From a virus, in the IMG/VR virus record IMGVR_UViG_3300029952_000124, positions 1 to 24,484 of that record: a stretch of DNA of 24,484 bases; one strand, 5' to 3'. The position numbers and the translations under genes are program-made. Below are positions 1-8,193 of the stretch, one piece after another (the stretch's first letter is position 1; the number at the start of each line of letters is the position of its first letter). Under the pieces are notes generated by a model. It had not been told where the DNA came from. It saw nothing but the letters and a program-made list of their open reading frames with translations, and ran no database searches.

Positions 1-390
1 TCGTTACGACAACGTTTAGGATTTAACTGGACTGAATTTAGCGACGGGTACCCAAGTACAGCCTCAGTGCAAACAGATAACGCGCCTACTGACGTGTCAG
101 TTCAGTTAGATATTCACGGTCCGCTGGCGGCCGATAATTTACAGATACTGACAACATTGTTCTGGTCAGGCTGGGGGTGTGATCAGTTCGCCACATCTGG
201 ATTCGATATTACACCGCTATGGTGCAGCACTCCGGTTCAGGCACCTTTTTTAAATGCAGAACAGCAGATTGAAACGCGCTGGACTGTGGACTTTCATATG
301 CAGGTAAACGCTGTTGTCACAATCACCCAACAATTCGCTGCAGCACTGGACGTTGAACTGGTTTCTGTAGAAGCGGTGTATCACCCTTAA
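1..390 (+). CDS. Tail terminator / neck protein, LIC_12616-like (5' end missing)
   Basis: The reading frame is open from the first base of the window to TAA at 388-390, so the gene begins upstream; the GTG at 67 lies inside the protein and is not the start. The visible 129 residues contain features I associate with the LIC_12616 / gp12-like neck terminator family: an early 'RLGF' segment, a 'VQLDIHGPLAADN' strand, 'PLWCSTPVQAPFLNAEQQ', and 'RWTVDFHMQVNAVVTITQQFA' split over a strand and helix. Such proteins cap the tail tube and join the tail to the neck. Its position directly before the sheath gene fits that job. The family call rests on remembered motifs and gene order, and the N-terminal part cannot be judged. 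Confidence 0.72.
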   Translation, partial: SLRQRLGFNWTEFSDGYPSTASVQTDNAPTDVSVQLDIHGPLAADNLQILTTLFWSGWGCDQFATSGFDITPLWCSTPVQAPFLNAEQQIETRWTVDFHMQVNAVVTITQQFAAALDVELVSVEAVYHP

Positions 391-436
391 TTTAATTTCA
401 CAGCTTGCTTTTAGCAGCTTTTATATGGAGTAACGC

Positions 437-2374
437 ATGAGTACAATACCAGCATCGGCCATTGTCCAGGTCAACCCCAGTGTTTTATCGGCCGGCGGTT
501 CTGGCTTAGATTTATCCGGGCTATGTCTGGATAACGGCACTCGCACACCAATCGGAACAGTTCCTTCATTTCCTTCAGCACCCGCTGTCGGTGCATATTA
601 CGGATTAGCTTCAGTACACTACGCTAACGCTCTTATATATTTCGCGGGTTTTCAAGGTTCGAACATTAAGCCTGGCGCATTATTGTTTGCGCAATACAAC
701 CAAAACGCCGTACCCGCATATATCCGCGGCGGTGCAACAGCGGCTTTATCACTGACAGCGTTACAGGTTCTTAGCGGCACGTTAATCGTCACTGTAGAAG
801 GCGTACAGAAAACGTCGGGGGCGATCACTTTATCTGCGGCTACCAGCCCCGCAAACGCTGCGACGATCATTACCACAGCATTCGGCGCGTACGACGGTGT
901 TACCAGCGCCGCGACAACTATCGCTACAGGCACGACAACCAGCGTAACAGGCTCAATCACCGGCTATACCCTGACAGTGACTGCTGTCGGTTCAGGCGCT
1001 TTAGTTGTCGGCGGCGTACTGTCTGGCACAGGCGTTACGACAGGTACAGCGATTACGGCACAACTTACTGGCACGACGGGAGGTATTGGCACTTATACTG
1101 TCAGCCTTAATCAGACAACAACATCAACCACGATTACGCAATCATACGGGTTGATGACTGTTGCAGCGATGTCGTCAGGTACTCTGTATGTCGGATCAGT
1201 CATATCAGGAGGTACTACTGCAGCCGGTACAACCATTACAGCTCTGGGCACCGGTACAGGTGCAGCAGGTACATATATTACGTCAGGCGGCGCGCAAACA
1301 GTATCTGCGACCACAATCAGTTCAGGTCCGCTCACCTGTACTTATGATAGCGTTTCCGGTAACTTCGTTTTAACCGGCGGCGCCCCCGGTGCAGCAGGTA
1401 CGATTGGTTACTGTACCGGCACACTGGCTACTGCTTTGTCGATGACTTCGGCGACCGGGGCCGCATTGTCGCAAGGCGCGGTACCTGGAACACCTGCAGC
1501 CTTCATGGCGGGCATCGTCGCGCAGACAACTAACTGGGCAACTTTCTTTACCCTGTTCGATCCTGATAATGGTTACGGCAACGTGAATAAACAGGCGTTC
1601 GCTAACTGGGACGGCTTGCAAAATAGCGAATTCGCTTATGTTGCGTGGGATCTCGATATCACTCCGACGCAATCGAACGCAGCAACAAACAGTCTCGGCT
1701 ATATTCTTAAAAATAACTCAACTTCGGGAACTATTTGCGTTTACGACCCAAATAACACCGGACTGGCAGCTTTTACTTCAGGTTCTATTGCATCGATCGA
1801 TTTCACGCAGTTAAACGGACGTTCGACACTGGCGTTTAAATCGCAGTCCGGATTTACGTCAACTGTCTCGTCACAGACTGTATCTTCTAATCTGATCGCT
1901 AACGGATACAATTTTTACGGCTCTTACGCGACAGCCAATCAGGGTTTCCAGTTTTTTAATCCAGGCCAGATTTCAGGTCAGTTCCAGTGGGCGGATAGCT
2001 ACGTTAATCAGATATGGATGAATTCAGCGTTCCAGCTAGTGTTAATGACACTGCTGACCAGCGTGAAAGCTATTCCTTACAACTCGCAAGGTTACGCTTT
2101 AATTCGCGCAGCGTTAAGCACAGTGATTACGCAAGCGGGTAACTTCGGCGTATTTCAGCCAGGCGTTCAGTTATCTGCTTTGCAGATTGCCGAAGTCAAT
2201 ACGGCGGCAGGCACGCCGATCGATGCGATTTTGTTTTCACAAGGGTATTATTTGCAGATTTTGCCTGCCACTGCGCAGGTGCGGGGGGCCCGCGGTTCTC
2301 CGCCGATGACTTTTTGGTACATGGATGGCGGATCAGTACAAAGCATGAATTTAGCCTCAGTCGAAGCTCAATAA
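437..2374 (+). CDS. Contractile tail sheath protein (DUF3383 family) with inserted repeat domains
   Basis: This 645-residue protein begins at an ATG with GGAG ten bases upstream. The N-terminus ('[18 protein letters not shown]') and the C-terminal half ([22 protein letters not shown], and the terminal '[15 protein letters not shown]') resemble DUF3383 sheath subunits, which polymerise around the tube and contract to drive it through the envelope. Residues about 100-150 and 298-350 look like the usual surface domain of this family. Between them lie about 146 extra residues (about 152-297) carrying two copies of the Gly/Thr-rich beta domain found elsewhere in this window. The protein is therefore longer than the usual roughly 500 residues. 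The inserted domains should decorate the outside of the tail; that is inference. Confidence 0.85.
   Translation: MSTIPASAIVQVNPSVLSAGGSGLDLSGLCLDNGTRTPIGTVPSFPSAPAVGAYYGLASVHYANALIYFAGFQGSNIKPGALLFAQYNQNAVPAYIRGGATAALSLTALQVLSGTLIVTVEGVQKTSGAITLSAATSPANAATIITTAFGAYDGVTSAATTIATGTTTSVTGSITGYTLTVTAVGSGALVVGGVLSGTGVTTGTAITAQLTGTTGGIGTYTVSLNQTTTSTTITQSYGLMTVAAMSSGTLYVGSVISGGTTAAGTTITALGTGTGAAGTYITSGGAQTVSATTISSGPLTCTYDSVSGNFVLTGGAPGAAGTIGYCTGTLATALSMTSATGAALSQGAVPGTPAAFMAGIVAQTTNWATFFTLFDPDNGYGNVNKQAFANWDGLQNSEFAYVAWDLDITPTQSNAATNSLGYILKNNSTSGTICVYDPNNTGLAAFTSGSIASIDFTQLNGRSTLAFKSQSGFTSTVSSQTVSSNLIANGYNFYGSYATANQGFQFFNPGQISGQFQWADSYVNQIWMNSAFQLVLMTLLTSVKAIPYNSQGYALIRAALSTVITQAGNFGVFQPGVQLSALQIAEVNTAAGTPIDAILFSQGYYLQILPATAQVRGARGSPPMTFWYMDGGSVQSMNLASVEAQ
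944..1138 (+). repeat. Recurrent beta domain, copy 1 (sheath residues ~170-234)
   Basis: Starts '[17 protein letters not shown]', then '[11 protein letters not shown]', a glycine/threonine turn and 'GTYTVSLNQ', closing with 'TTIT'. This is the same ordered set of motifs as the copies in the baseplate J and fiber genes. Confidence 0.8.
1148..1321 (+). repeat. Recurrent beta domain, copy 2 (sheath residues ~238-295)
   Basis: A more diverged and shorter copy lying directly after copy 1: '[20 protein letters not shown]', '[16 protein letters not shown]', ending 'SATTIS'. The first strand of the motif is shortened. Confidence 0.7.
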
Positions 2375-2389
2375 TAAAGGATATTCACC

Positions 2390-2818
2390 ATGAGCATTAC
2401 TTCAGCAAACAGTACCCTTTATCTGGGCGTAACAAGTTTGTTTAACACCCCGCAACAAATGATAGGCTTCGCACAAGATGACGCCTATGAGGTTGACGCG
2501 GTAGATCCTGTCGAAGCCCTGATCGGCGTTGACGGAATTATGTCGACTGGCTGGGTGCCGCAGATTAAAATTATGCACGTCACCCTGCAACCGGATAGTG
2601 TGTCGAATGTCTTTTTCGAGGCGTGGTACGCATCGCAGGAAGCGCAACGTGAAATTTATCAGGCATTCGGTACGATATATCAGCCTGGCATCTCACGGGC
2701 ATACGCGTTAACGAATGGAGTTCTGGCTAATTACACGCCTTTAGCTGCGGGTAAGAAAGTGCTGGCACCGCGCCGGTTTCAGATCAAATGGCAAACAATC
2801 TTAGGAGCACCTGCATAA
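2390..2818 (+). CDS. Tail tube-like structural protein
   Basis: A 142-residue protein with its ATG preceded by AAAGGA. It follows the sheath gene after 15 bases and its TAA overlaps the next ATG by one base. The position (sheath, then this, then chaperone, then tape measure) is where contractile phages keep the tube gene, and the size suits a tube subunit. Motifs seen are 'SANSTLYLGVTSLFNTPQQ', 'GFAQDDAYEVDAVDPVE', and a C-terminal 'KKVLAPRRFQIKWQTI' strand. I recognise this as a phage family often annotated only as a tail or hypothetical protein, so 'tube' is inferred mainly from order. Confidence 0.65.
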   Translation: MSITSANSTLYLGVTSLFNTPQQMIGFAQDDAYEVDAVDPVEALIGVDGIMSTGWVPQIKIMHVTLQPDSVSNVFFEAWYASQEAQREIYQAFGTIYQPGISRAYALTNGVLANYTPLAAGKKVLAPRRFQIKWQTILGAPA

Positions 2819-3225
2819 TGCGTAAAACCGCAACCATTACGATCGCGGCGGAAGGACGGGATAAAGGCAAAGTATTTCAGCTGAAAGAATTGCCTGCTTC
2901 ACAAGCTGAACGTTGGGCGATGAAAGTTTTTCTGGCTTTGGCTAAAAGTGGCGTCGATATACCGGAAGATGTCATGCAATCAGGTATGGCAGGGATCGCT
3001 GCCGTCGGGTTCAAAGCTTTAGCGGGTATGAATTACTATGATGCGGAACCGCTGATGGATGAGATGTTCCAGTGCGTGCAGGCCGTGCCAGACCCGGGTA
3101 AACCGGCGGTGCTTCGCAATCTGATTGAAGATGACATCGAAGAAGTGCAAACCCGGTTGTTGCTACGTAAAGAGATTCTTCTGTTGCACGTAAATTTTTT
3201 GCCAGCCGCCGGAAACACGCTGTAA
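2818..3225 (+). CDS. Tail assembly chaperone, short (0-frame) product
   Basis: Start chosen at the ATG at 2818, which overlaps the previous stop by one base (TAATG); an upstream in-frame start at 2788 would lie inside the tube gene. The 135-residue product is mostly helical and charged ('LKELPASQAERWAMKVFLAL', 'EPLMDEMFQCVQAV', 'EEVQTRLLLRKEILLLHVNF'). It corresponds to the gpG-type chaperone that binds the tape measure during tail assembly. Near its 3' end it carries slippery heptamers and a stem-loop, giving a longer fusion through the -1 frame. It is immediately followed by that extension and then by the tape measure gene, the standard arrangement. Confidence 0.8.
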   Translation: MRKTATITIAAEGRDKGKVFQLKELPASQAERWAMKVFLALAKSGVDIPEDVMQSGMAGIAAVGFKALAGMNYYDAEPLMDEMFQCVQAVPDPGKPAVLRNLIEDDIEEVQTRLLLRKEILLLHVNFLPAAGNTL

Positions 3226-3236
3226 GATTCGGCGGC
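3192..3236 (+). promoter_or_regulatory. Programmed -1 ribosomal frameshift signal
   Basis: In the 0 frame the codons read GTA AAT TTT TTG, giving two overlapping slippery heptamers: A AAT TTT at 3192-3198 and T TTT TTG at 3195-3201. Three bases later GCCGCCG (3205-3211) pairs perfectly with CGGCGGC (3230-3236) around an 18-base loop, a suitable stimulatory stem. A -1 slip leads into an open frame of 71 codons ending at 3416. Confidence 0.88.
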
Positions 3237-3416
3237 ATACCTGATCAGCGCCGTATTGATTATCTGAATGTCCCCCGTACGCTCGGGATGGTACTTTCGC
3301 ATAAAATGGCGACGCTGGAACAATTAGATACGATTTACAGTGTTGAAGATGTGTACGATATGATCGAAATAATCATGGTAGATAACTACAACACGAATCT
3401 TGACAGAGAAGAATAA
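3201..3416 (+). CDS. Tail assembly chaperone, -1 frame extension (gpGT-like)
   Basis: This open segment of 71 codons has no start codon at its beginning and is reached by a -1 slip at 3192-3201, giving a fusion of about 199 residues from the ATG at 2818. The extension reads through motifs such as 'RFGGIPDQRRIDYLNVPRTL', 'LSHKMATLEQLDTIYSVEDV', and ends 'NTNLDREE'. I recognise this as the second domain of phage tail assembly chaperones. Its TAA at 3414-3416 overlaps the ATG of the tape measure gene by one base. In lambda the corresponding GT product recruits tail tube subunits to the tape measure; a similar role is inferred here. Confidence 0.85.
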   Translation, partial: ASRRKHAVRFGGIPDQRRIDYLNVPRTLGMVLSHKMATLEQLDTIYSVEDVYDMIEIIMVDNYNTNLDREE

Positions 3417-5092
3417 TGCCGACAGTAATTGATTCTTTTGTTGTATCGTTAGGGCTTGACGCTAAAGGCTTCACGCAGGGGCAGAAAGACGCGGCCAAAG
3501 CGTTGACAGATATGGAACGTCAGTCCGTTAAAACGGGTCAGCAAATAGAAAAGGCAGGTAAAGCATCAGTAGCCGCGTTCAGCTCTCTGAAACGGGAATT
3601 GTTTGCAGTTATAGGGCTGCTTGTTGCGGGGGCAGGCGTTAAGTCGTTTATCGGCGGTATGCTGGATATGACGGCATCAGTAGAGCGAATGTCGACTAAT
3701 TTTGCGTTAAATAAGCGCAGTATTTTTGAGTGGCGCGTAGCAGCTGAACAGGCAGGGGGAACGGCTGAAGAAGCCACAGCCGCAATCTCTAAAGCGAATG
3801 ATGAGTTTGCGCGATTTCATAAATACCGTGAAGTTAGTCAGGGCGTTCTGGTCAATGGTGTCGATATTTCTGGTGCTTCAGACGGATTAGATTTACTGCT
3901 TAAAAAATCAGAAGCCATTGCGCGTGTAAGGAATAACGTACTAAATAAAGGCGGCTCGCAGGGGCAAGCTGAAGCAGCAGGCAATTTAGCGACATCCGAA
4001 CTGGGTATCGCGCTAAGTTTGTACCCGATTCTGAAAGATGGCCCGGAAGGAGCTAAAAAATTATTGCAGGCGAATAAAGCTTTAGTTGATCAGGAATTAA
4101 AACTAGCTGCGGATTCTGAAAGTTTACGTAAAGAATGGAACAAAGTAACTAATAGTTTATCGGCTGCTGGGCTTAGCGTGTTAAATCATTTTATGCCAGC
4201 GATAAAAAAATTCGCAGACTATTTGTTAACCCCGGAATTTCAGACTGATTTAGATAAATTAACGCAAGGCGCAGCTGATGTAGGCGACGCTTTAGTGTGG
4301 CTAGCTCGTAAATTAAAATGGGTTATAGGCGATAGTTCGCCGACAGGGGATACCCCCCGCGTTAAAGGTAAAAATGGATACACCTACAAAGACGGCGTAA
4401 TCGATAAAAACGATCCAAATAACTATGTTGGCGGCACCACAGCAACCGGGCACACGTTAAATGATGCGAATCCAGAGTATCAGCAAGCATTACGCGTTCA
4501 GGGATACGAAAACGCGACTAATTTAAATGAAAAAAAATTGCGCATCACTAATAAATTAAAAGCGATGGGCTATACGACGGATCAGGCGCGCGCCATCGCA
4601 GGAAATTTACAAGCTGAAAGTGGGCTAGATACCGGAGCTTACAATCCGCGGGGCGGAGGGCAAGGTGCGAGAGGGTTAGGTCAATGGCGCGGCGCGCGGC
4701 AAGATGCGTTCAAAAAAATGTTCGGGCATGGCGTTGAAGGTAGCACTGAAGATGAACAACTGAAATTTCTGAAATATGAATTGGATACGAACTTAAGGTA
4801 TAAAAACGCCTTGTCAGGATCGTCAGTAGGTGCAATGACTGAATCATTCGCCCGTATTTATGAAGCGCCGAGCGCTGCAGAGTTATCATCGTCTTTGAAA
4901 AAACGGCTAGGCTACGCGGGGGCGCTCGGGGCGAATGCAACAGCAGTGGGCAAGAGCGCCAGTAATTCGTCATCAACTACGGTGAATATCGATTCAGTTA
5001 ATATAAAAACAGCAGCAACCGATGCACCAGGTATTGCAGGGACGATTAAACCTGCGATTCAGGTGGCGATGGCGACGACTGGAGTGCAATAA
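3416..5092 (+). CDS. Tape measure protein with C-terminal tail lysozyme domain
   Basis: A 558-residue protein starting at an ATG that overlaps the chaperone stop. The N-terminus ('DSFVVSLGLDAKGFTQGQKD', then a charged helix) is typical of tape measure proteins. A hydrophobic segment lies at about residues 63-82. Residues about 365-500 form a phage tail lysozyme domain (Phage_lysozyme2-like): 'GYTTDQARAIAGNLQAESGL' with the likely catalytic Glu at residue 401, 'ARGLGQWRGARQDAF', and a late 'FARIYEAP' motif. The protein sets tail length and its lysozyme would open peptidoglycan locally during injection. At about 1.5 angstrom per residue it implies a short tail of roughly 80 nm; this is an estimate, not a measurement. 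Confidence 0.88.
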   Translation: MPTVIDSFVVSLGLDAKGFTQGQKDAAKALTDMERQSVKTGQQIEKAGKASVAAFSSLKRELFAVIGLLVAGAGVKSFIGGMLDMTASVERMSTNFALNKRSIFEWRVAAEQAGGTAEEATAAISKANDEFARFHKYREVSQGVLVNGVDISGASDGLDLLLKKSEAIARVRNNVLNKGGSQGQAEAAGNLATSELGIALSLYPILKDGPEGAKKLLQANKALVDQELKLAADSESLRKEWNKVTNSLSAAGLSVLNHFMPAIKKFADYLLTPEFQTDLDKLTQGAADVGDALVWLARKLKWVIGDSSPTGDTPRVKGKNGYTYKDGVIDKNDPNNYVGGTTATGHTLNDANPEYQQALRVQGYENATNLNEKKLRITNKLKAMGYTTDQARAIAGNLQAESGLDTGAYNPRGGGQGARGLGQWRGARQDAFKKMFGHGVEGSTEDEQLKFLKYELDTNLRYKNALSGSSVGAMTESFARIYEAPSAAELSSSLKKRLGYAGALGANATAVGKSASNSSSTTVNIDSVNIKTAATDAPGIAGTIKPAIQVAMATTGVQ

Positions 5093-5781
5093 TGGGTTCA
5101 GGTATCCCCCAACTGGTTAACGATATCGGTTTAGCCGTCGACGTTGCGGTTTTGCTGACTTCCGATATTATTATCGGCGCTAACGGTTTAGTTAACTCCG
5201 CGCAGCAAGCCAATAATCAGGGCGTTAATCAGGCAATTTATAACGGCATATACGCAGGTATCACTCAAACGCCGATTAAACTGCAGTGGGGTATTTATCT
5301 TAATGGTGTACCGGTCTTGCAGCCAGATACAGTGCTGTCACTTGAATACCATAAAGAATCGAGCGTACCAGATTATCCAGTTGAAGGCGGCTCCTTTGGG
5401 CAGTACAATAAAATTGCAAAACCCTATGAGGCACGGATACAGATGGCTGTTGGCAGCAACGGACCTGACGGGTCGGCTAACAGGGCATTTTTTTTAGATG
5501 ATTTAGAAACATTGGAAGCCAGTTTCGATCTGTATGATATTGTCACGCCAGAAAAAACATACCTGAATGCGAATATCACCGGGTTTGATTACCGGCGCAC
5601 ATCTGGTCAGGGTGCCGGTATGATTGTCGCTGATATTTCGCTGGTCGAAATCAGGGTTAGTACTTCTGCAGCATTTAGCAATACGGCGCAACCTGATGGT
5701 GCTGCGGCCCAGCCAAATCAGGTAACACCCCAACCACCGCCGGTTAACGCCCCGGCGGCCTCGACTGTTTTAGGAAATTAG
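5092..5781 (+). CDS. Dit-like baseplate/tail protein
   Basis: 229 residues; the ATG overlaps the tape measure stop (TAATG). After a hydrophobic N-terminal part (residues 1-60) comes a domain I recognise as the Dit-like phage tail protein N-terminal domain: 'WGIYLNGVPVLQPDTVLSLE', 'SVPDYPVEGGSFGQYNKI', 'DLYDIVTPEKTYLNANITGF', 'ADISLVEIRVS'. The last 35 residues are Pro/Gln/Ala rich and probably disordered. In related phages this protein sits where the tube meets the baseplate hub. Position between the tape measure and the plug/hub genes supports this. Confidence 0.75.
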   Translation: MGSGIPQLVNDIGLAVDVAVLLTSDIIIGANGLVNSAQQANNQGVNQAIYNGIYAGITQTPIKLQWGIYLNGVPVLQPDTVLSLEYHKESSVPDYPVEGGSFGQYNKIAKPYEARIQMAVGSNGPDGSANRAFFLDDLETLEASFDLYDIVTPEKTYLNANITGFDYRRTSGQGAGMIVADISLVEIRVSTSAAFSNTAQPDGAAAQPNQVTPQPPPVNAPAASTVLGN

Positions 5782-5783
5782 CT

Positions 5784-6095
5784 ATGCAAACTATCCCGCT
5801 GATTGATGAATATGCACAAACGATCACGGTAGGGTTAGGCGGCCAGAATTGCACAATTAATTTATACCAGAAGTCGACCGGATTCTTTTGCGATCTGTAT
5901 GTAGGCGGCACACTTATTGTGGGCGGCGTACTGTGCAATAACTGGACCAAAATAGTCCAGAATACCTATCTCGGTTTTCTGGGTGATCTGGCTTTTTACG
6001 ATACGCAGGGAACAAATCCCCCAAGTAGTCCGGGACTCGGCGCGCGATATCTTCTTTATTATTTACAGGTATCTGATTTGAACGGGGCAGGTTGA
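5784..6095 (+). CDS. Baseplate plug protein (Pam3 gp18-like)
   Basis: 103 residues, starting two bases after the previous stop, with TTAGGA upstream. Motifs 'IPLIDEYAQTITVGLGGQNC', 'GFFCDLYVGG', 'NTYLGFLGDLAFYDTQGTNP' and 'GLGARYLLYYL' match my memory of the cyanophage baseplate Pam3 plug gp18 domain family. Such small beta proteins close the channel around the baseplate hub. Its TGA overlaps the start of the hub gene by one base. Confidence 0.72.
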   Translation: MQTIPLIDEYAQTITVGLGGQNCTINLYQKSTGFFCDLYVGGTLIVGGVLCNNWTKIVQNTYLGFLGDLAFYDTQGTNPPSSPGLGARYLLYYLQVSDLNGAG

Positions 6096-6985
6096 TGAGT
6101 TTCGTTAAACGTGTCATTGAAGTCACGCTCACATTAGGTACAGGCGATTTTGGAAACGGTCTTGGTAGTAGCGTAACGTTGTCAGGTTATCGTGTCCGGT
6201 GCGATTGTCAGATTCATGGCGGCGATGCTGGCGCCGCCGTACAGTTGCGTATATCCGGGGTAACGCTTCCGCTAATTAACCAGTTAACATGTCTTGGCCA
6301 AATTTTAGGCCAGTACAAAGGCGGTAATACAGTACGGGTTGCGGTCGGAAATAGCGGTTCAGCATTGACAACTATTTTTACAGGCTCGATTATCACCGCT
6401 TGGGGTGACTTTGCGTCGCCGCCCGATTCAGCATTGAATATTACCGCGATAGCCTATTTATGGCACGCAGTGTTGCCGGTGAACGCCTCAAGTTTTCCTG
6501 GTACAACGTCCATAAATACGATATTTCAGGCTATCGTAGCAGGTATGAATAATGCGGTGCCTTCACTTAATCTGACTTATTCCAATCCGCAAAATATTGC
6601 TACGACACTGACTAATATGTATCTTCCAGGGTCAGGCTTAGATCAGATCCGTGAATGCGCGGCGGCGGCAGGTGTAAATTATAAAATAGAATTAGGCGTA
6701 TTGACGATATGGCCGGTGAATGGTTTTATCCCGAATATAGGGTTAATACCTATCATATCGCCTAGTAACGGTCTGGTTAGTTACCCTACTTTTTCACAAC
6801 AGGGGGTTGATATAAAAACTGTATTTTTACCGAATCTGAGTCAGGGCAACCGATTTACGGTAACTGACAGCGCATTAACACTGGCTAATAACACCTGGAC
6901 CATTGCTTCTGCTGTACATACGCTGGAAAGCGAAACGCCGGGCGGCGCGTGGTTCACAGTATTAAAGGGGATATGGGTTGGATGA
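6095..6985 (+). CDS. Baseplate hub protein (gp27/gpD-like)
   Basis: I start this gene at the ATG at 6095, which overlaps the plug stop as TTGATG; the TTG three bases earlier is also possible but less likely. The 296-residue product is beta rich, starting 'FVKRVIEVTLTLGTGDFGNG' and containing 'LINQLTCLGQILGQ', 'NSGSALTTIFTGSIITAWGD' and 'LTYSNPQNIATTL', with 'YKIELGVLTIWPVNG' in the second half. The order plug, hub, spike, gp25 wedge supports a hub that links the tube to the spike. I see the fold type more by order and length than by a signature motif. Confidence 0.7.
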   Translation: MSFVKRVIEVTLTLGTGDFGNGLGSSVTLSGYRVRCDCQIHGGDAGAAVQLRISGVTLPLINQLTCLGQILGQYKGGNTVRVAVGNSGSALTTIFTGSIITAWGDFASPPDSALNITAIAYLWHAVLPVNASSFPGTTSINTIFQAIVAGMNNAVPSLNLTYSNPQNIATTLTNMYLPGSGLDQIRECAAAAGVNYKIELGVLTIWPVNGFIPNIGLIPIISPSNGLVSYPTFSQQGVDIKTVFLPNLSQGNRFTVTDSALTLANNTWTIASAVHTLESETPGGAWFTVLKGIWVG

Positions 6986-7754
6986 TGATGCTTATCAGAG
7001 TACGGCGACTGCAGCTAATATGCAGGGCGACTATAACGCGCTGATCTACACAATAACCCAAATACTAAATCGCAAACACACAGCAACATTAGTGCAGGTT
7101 GTTTCAGTCACTAATACGGGCACAGACGCCGCGGTTGGATTCGTTAGCGTACAGCCCCTAATTAATCAGACGGATGGATACGGTAACGCTATACCTCATT
7201 CTATTTTGAGTGGTGTGCCTTATTTCCGTATGCAGGGAGGGGCGAACGCAATAATTTTAGACCCACAAAAAGGCGATATCGGGCTGGCAGTTTTTGTTGA
7301 AAAAGACATCAGTAAGGTCGTGGCTAATAGCGCGTCAGCGTCATCCTCTACGGCAGGCACACCTAATAATCCGTTACTAAGCAACCCCGATTCGAACCGT
7401 CGGTTTTCCATGTCAGATGGCGTGTATTTTGGCGGATTTTTGAATGGGATACCAACGCAATACGTTCAGTTCAGTGCGACCGGTATAACGCTGGTATCGC
7501 CAAATCTGATCGAGCTGCAGGCAACGGATATTAAATTAGTTGCACCTACTATAGAGCTTAACGCAACATCGTCGGTCACAGTGACGACACCTACATTTAC
7601 GGTTAACGGTAACGCAGTGGTGACAGGCAGCGTGGCGGCGACTGGCGATGTAACAACAGCAGTAGGTGGGGGTCACAGTTTAACTACGCACCATCATCAG
7701 GTGGTTAACGTACAGACCGGCAGTTCAACTATCAACACAGGAACTACAGTTTAA
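6978..7754 (+). CDS. Baseplate central spike protein (Gp138 N-terminal domain)
   Basis: No ATG is available near the start in this frame; a stop lies at 6963-6965 and TTG at 6978 is preceded by AAAGGGG with about eight bases spacing, so I take TTG as the start, overlapping the hub gene by eight bases. The 258-residue protein has a Gp138-like OB domain ('TATLVQVVSVTNTGTDA', 'GFVSVQPLINQTDGYGNAIP', 'DPQKGDIGLAVFVEKDISKV'), then a repetitive beta-helix stem ('ITLVSPNLIELQATDIKL', 'TIELNATSS'), and a histidine-rich tip 'LTTHHHQV' (His238-240). In related spikes such histidines bind a metal ion at the membrane-piercing tip. Downstream ATG at 7020 lacks a ribosome site. Confidence 0.82.
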   Translation: MDDDAYQSTATAANMQGDYNALIYTITQILNRKHTATLVQVVSVTNTGTDAAVGFVSVQPLINQTDGYGNAIPHSILSGVPYFRMQGGANAIILDPQKGDIGLAVFVEKDISKVVANSASASSSTAGTPNNPLLSNPDSNRRFSMSDGVYFGGFLNGIPTQYVQFSATGITLVSPNLIELQATDIKLVAPTIELNATSSVTVTTPTFTVNGNAVVTGSVAATGDVTTAVGGGHSLTTHHHQVVNVQTGSSTINTGTTV

Positions 7755-8191
7755 TGAACACATTATTTTTGCTGCCGTCGACCTGGGATTTAGCGCAAGA
7801 TGCTTTCGGTAACATCGCAATGTCAACCGAACCTTACTCACTGGTGCAAGACGCGGCCAGTACCGTCAGGACATTCGCAGGCGAAGTTTATTATGATACG
7901 ACGCAAGGACTGCCTTATTTCACTCAGATTTTCGGTGTCACCCCTATACCCTATGAACTGATCCGCGCTAACGCTATTGCAGCAGCGAATACAACACCTG
8001 ATATCGCTTCGACACAACTGTTTTTTACCGGGCTTGTTAACCGCAGTTTATACGGTCAGCTTCAGGTGACGTCTGTAACCGGCGCAACAGCAGCTCTGGC
8101 TGTACCACTATCAGGCGGGCAAGGCGTACAGGGCGCGCAAACATTCACATTAGATGCATCCGTGTTAGGCGGCGGCGACATTTTAGGATGA
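7754..8191 (+). CDS. Baseplate wedge protein, gp25-like
   Basis: 145 residues; the ATG overlaps the spike stop (TTTAATG). The sequence 'TWDLAQDAFGNIAM', 'YSLVQDAASTVRTFAGEVYYDTTQGLPY' (seen across residues 28-55) and 'LIRANAIAAANTTPDIASTQ' is typical of the gp25/DUF2634-related wedge family, which forms the inner baseplate ring and seeds sheath contraction. It is followed at once by the fiber-like gene and then by baseplate J. Confidence 0.82.
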   Translation: MNTLFLLPSTWDLAQDAFGNIAMSTEPYSLVQDAASTVRTFAGEVYYDTTQGLPYFTQIFGVTPIPYELIRANAIAAANTTPDIASTQLFFTGLVNRSLYGQLQVTSVTGATAALAVPLSGGQGVQGAQTFTLDASVLGGGDILG

Positions 8192-8193
8192 CT

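Noticed and set aside
67-390. GTG at 67 as a start for the first gene
   Set aside because: The frame and the family motifs continue upstream to base 1.
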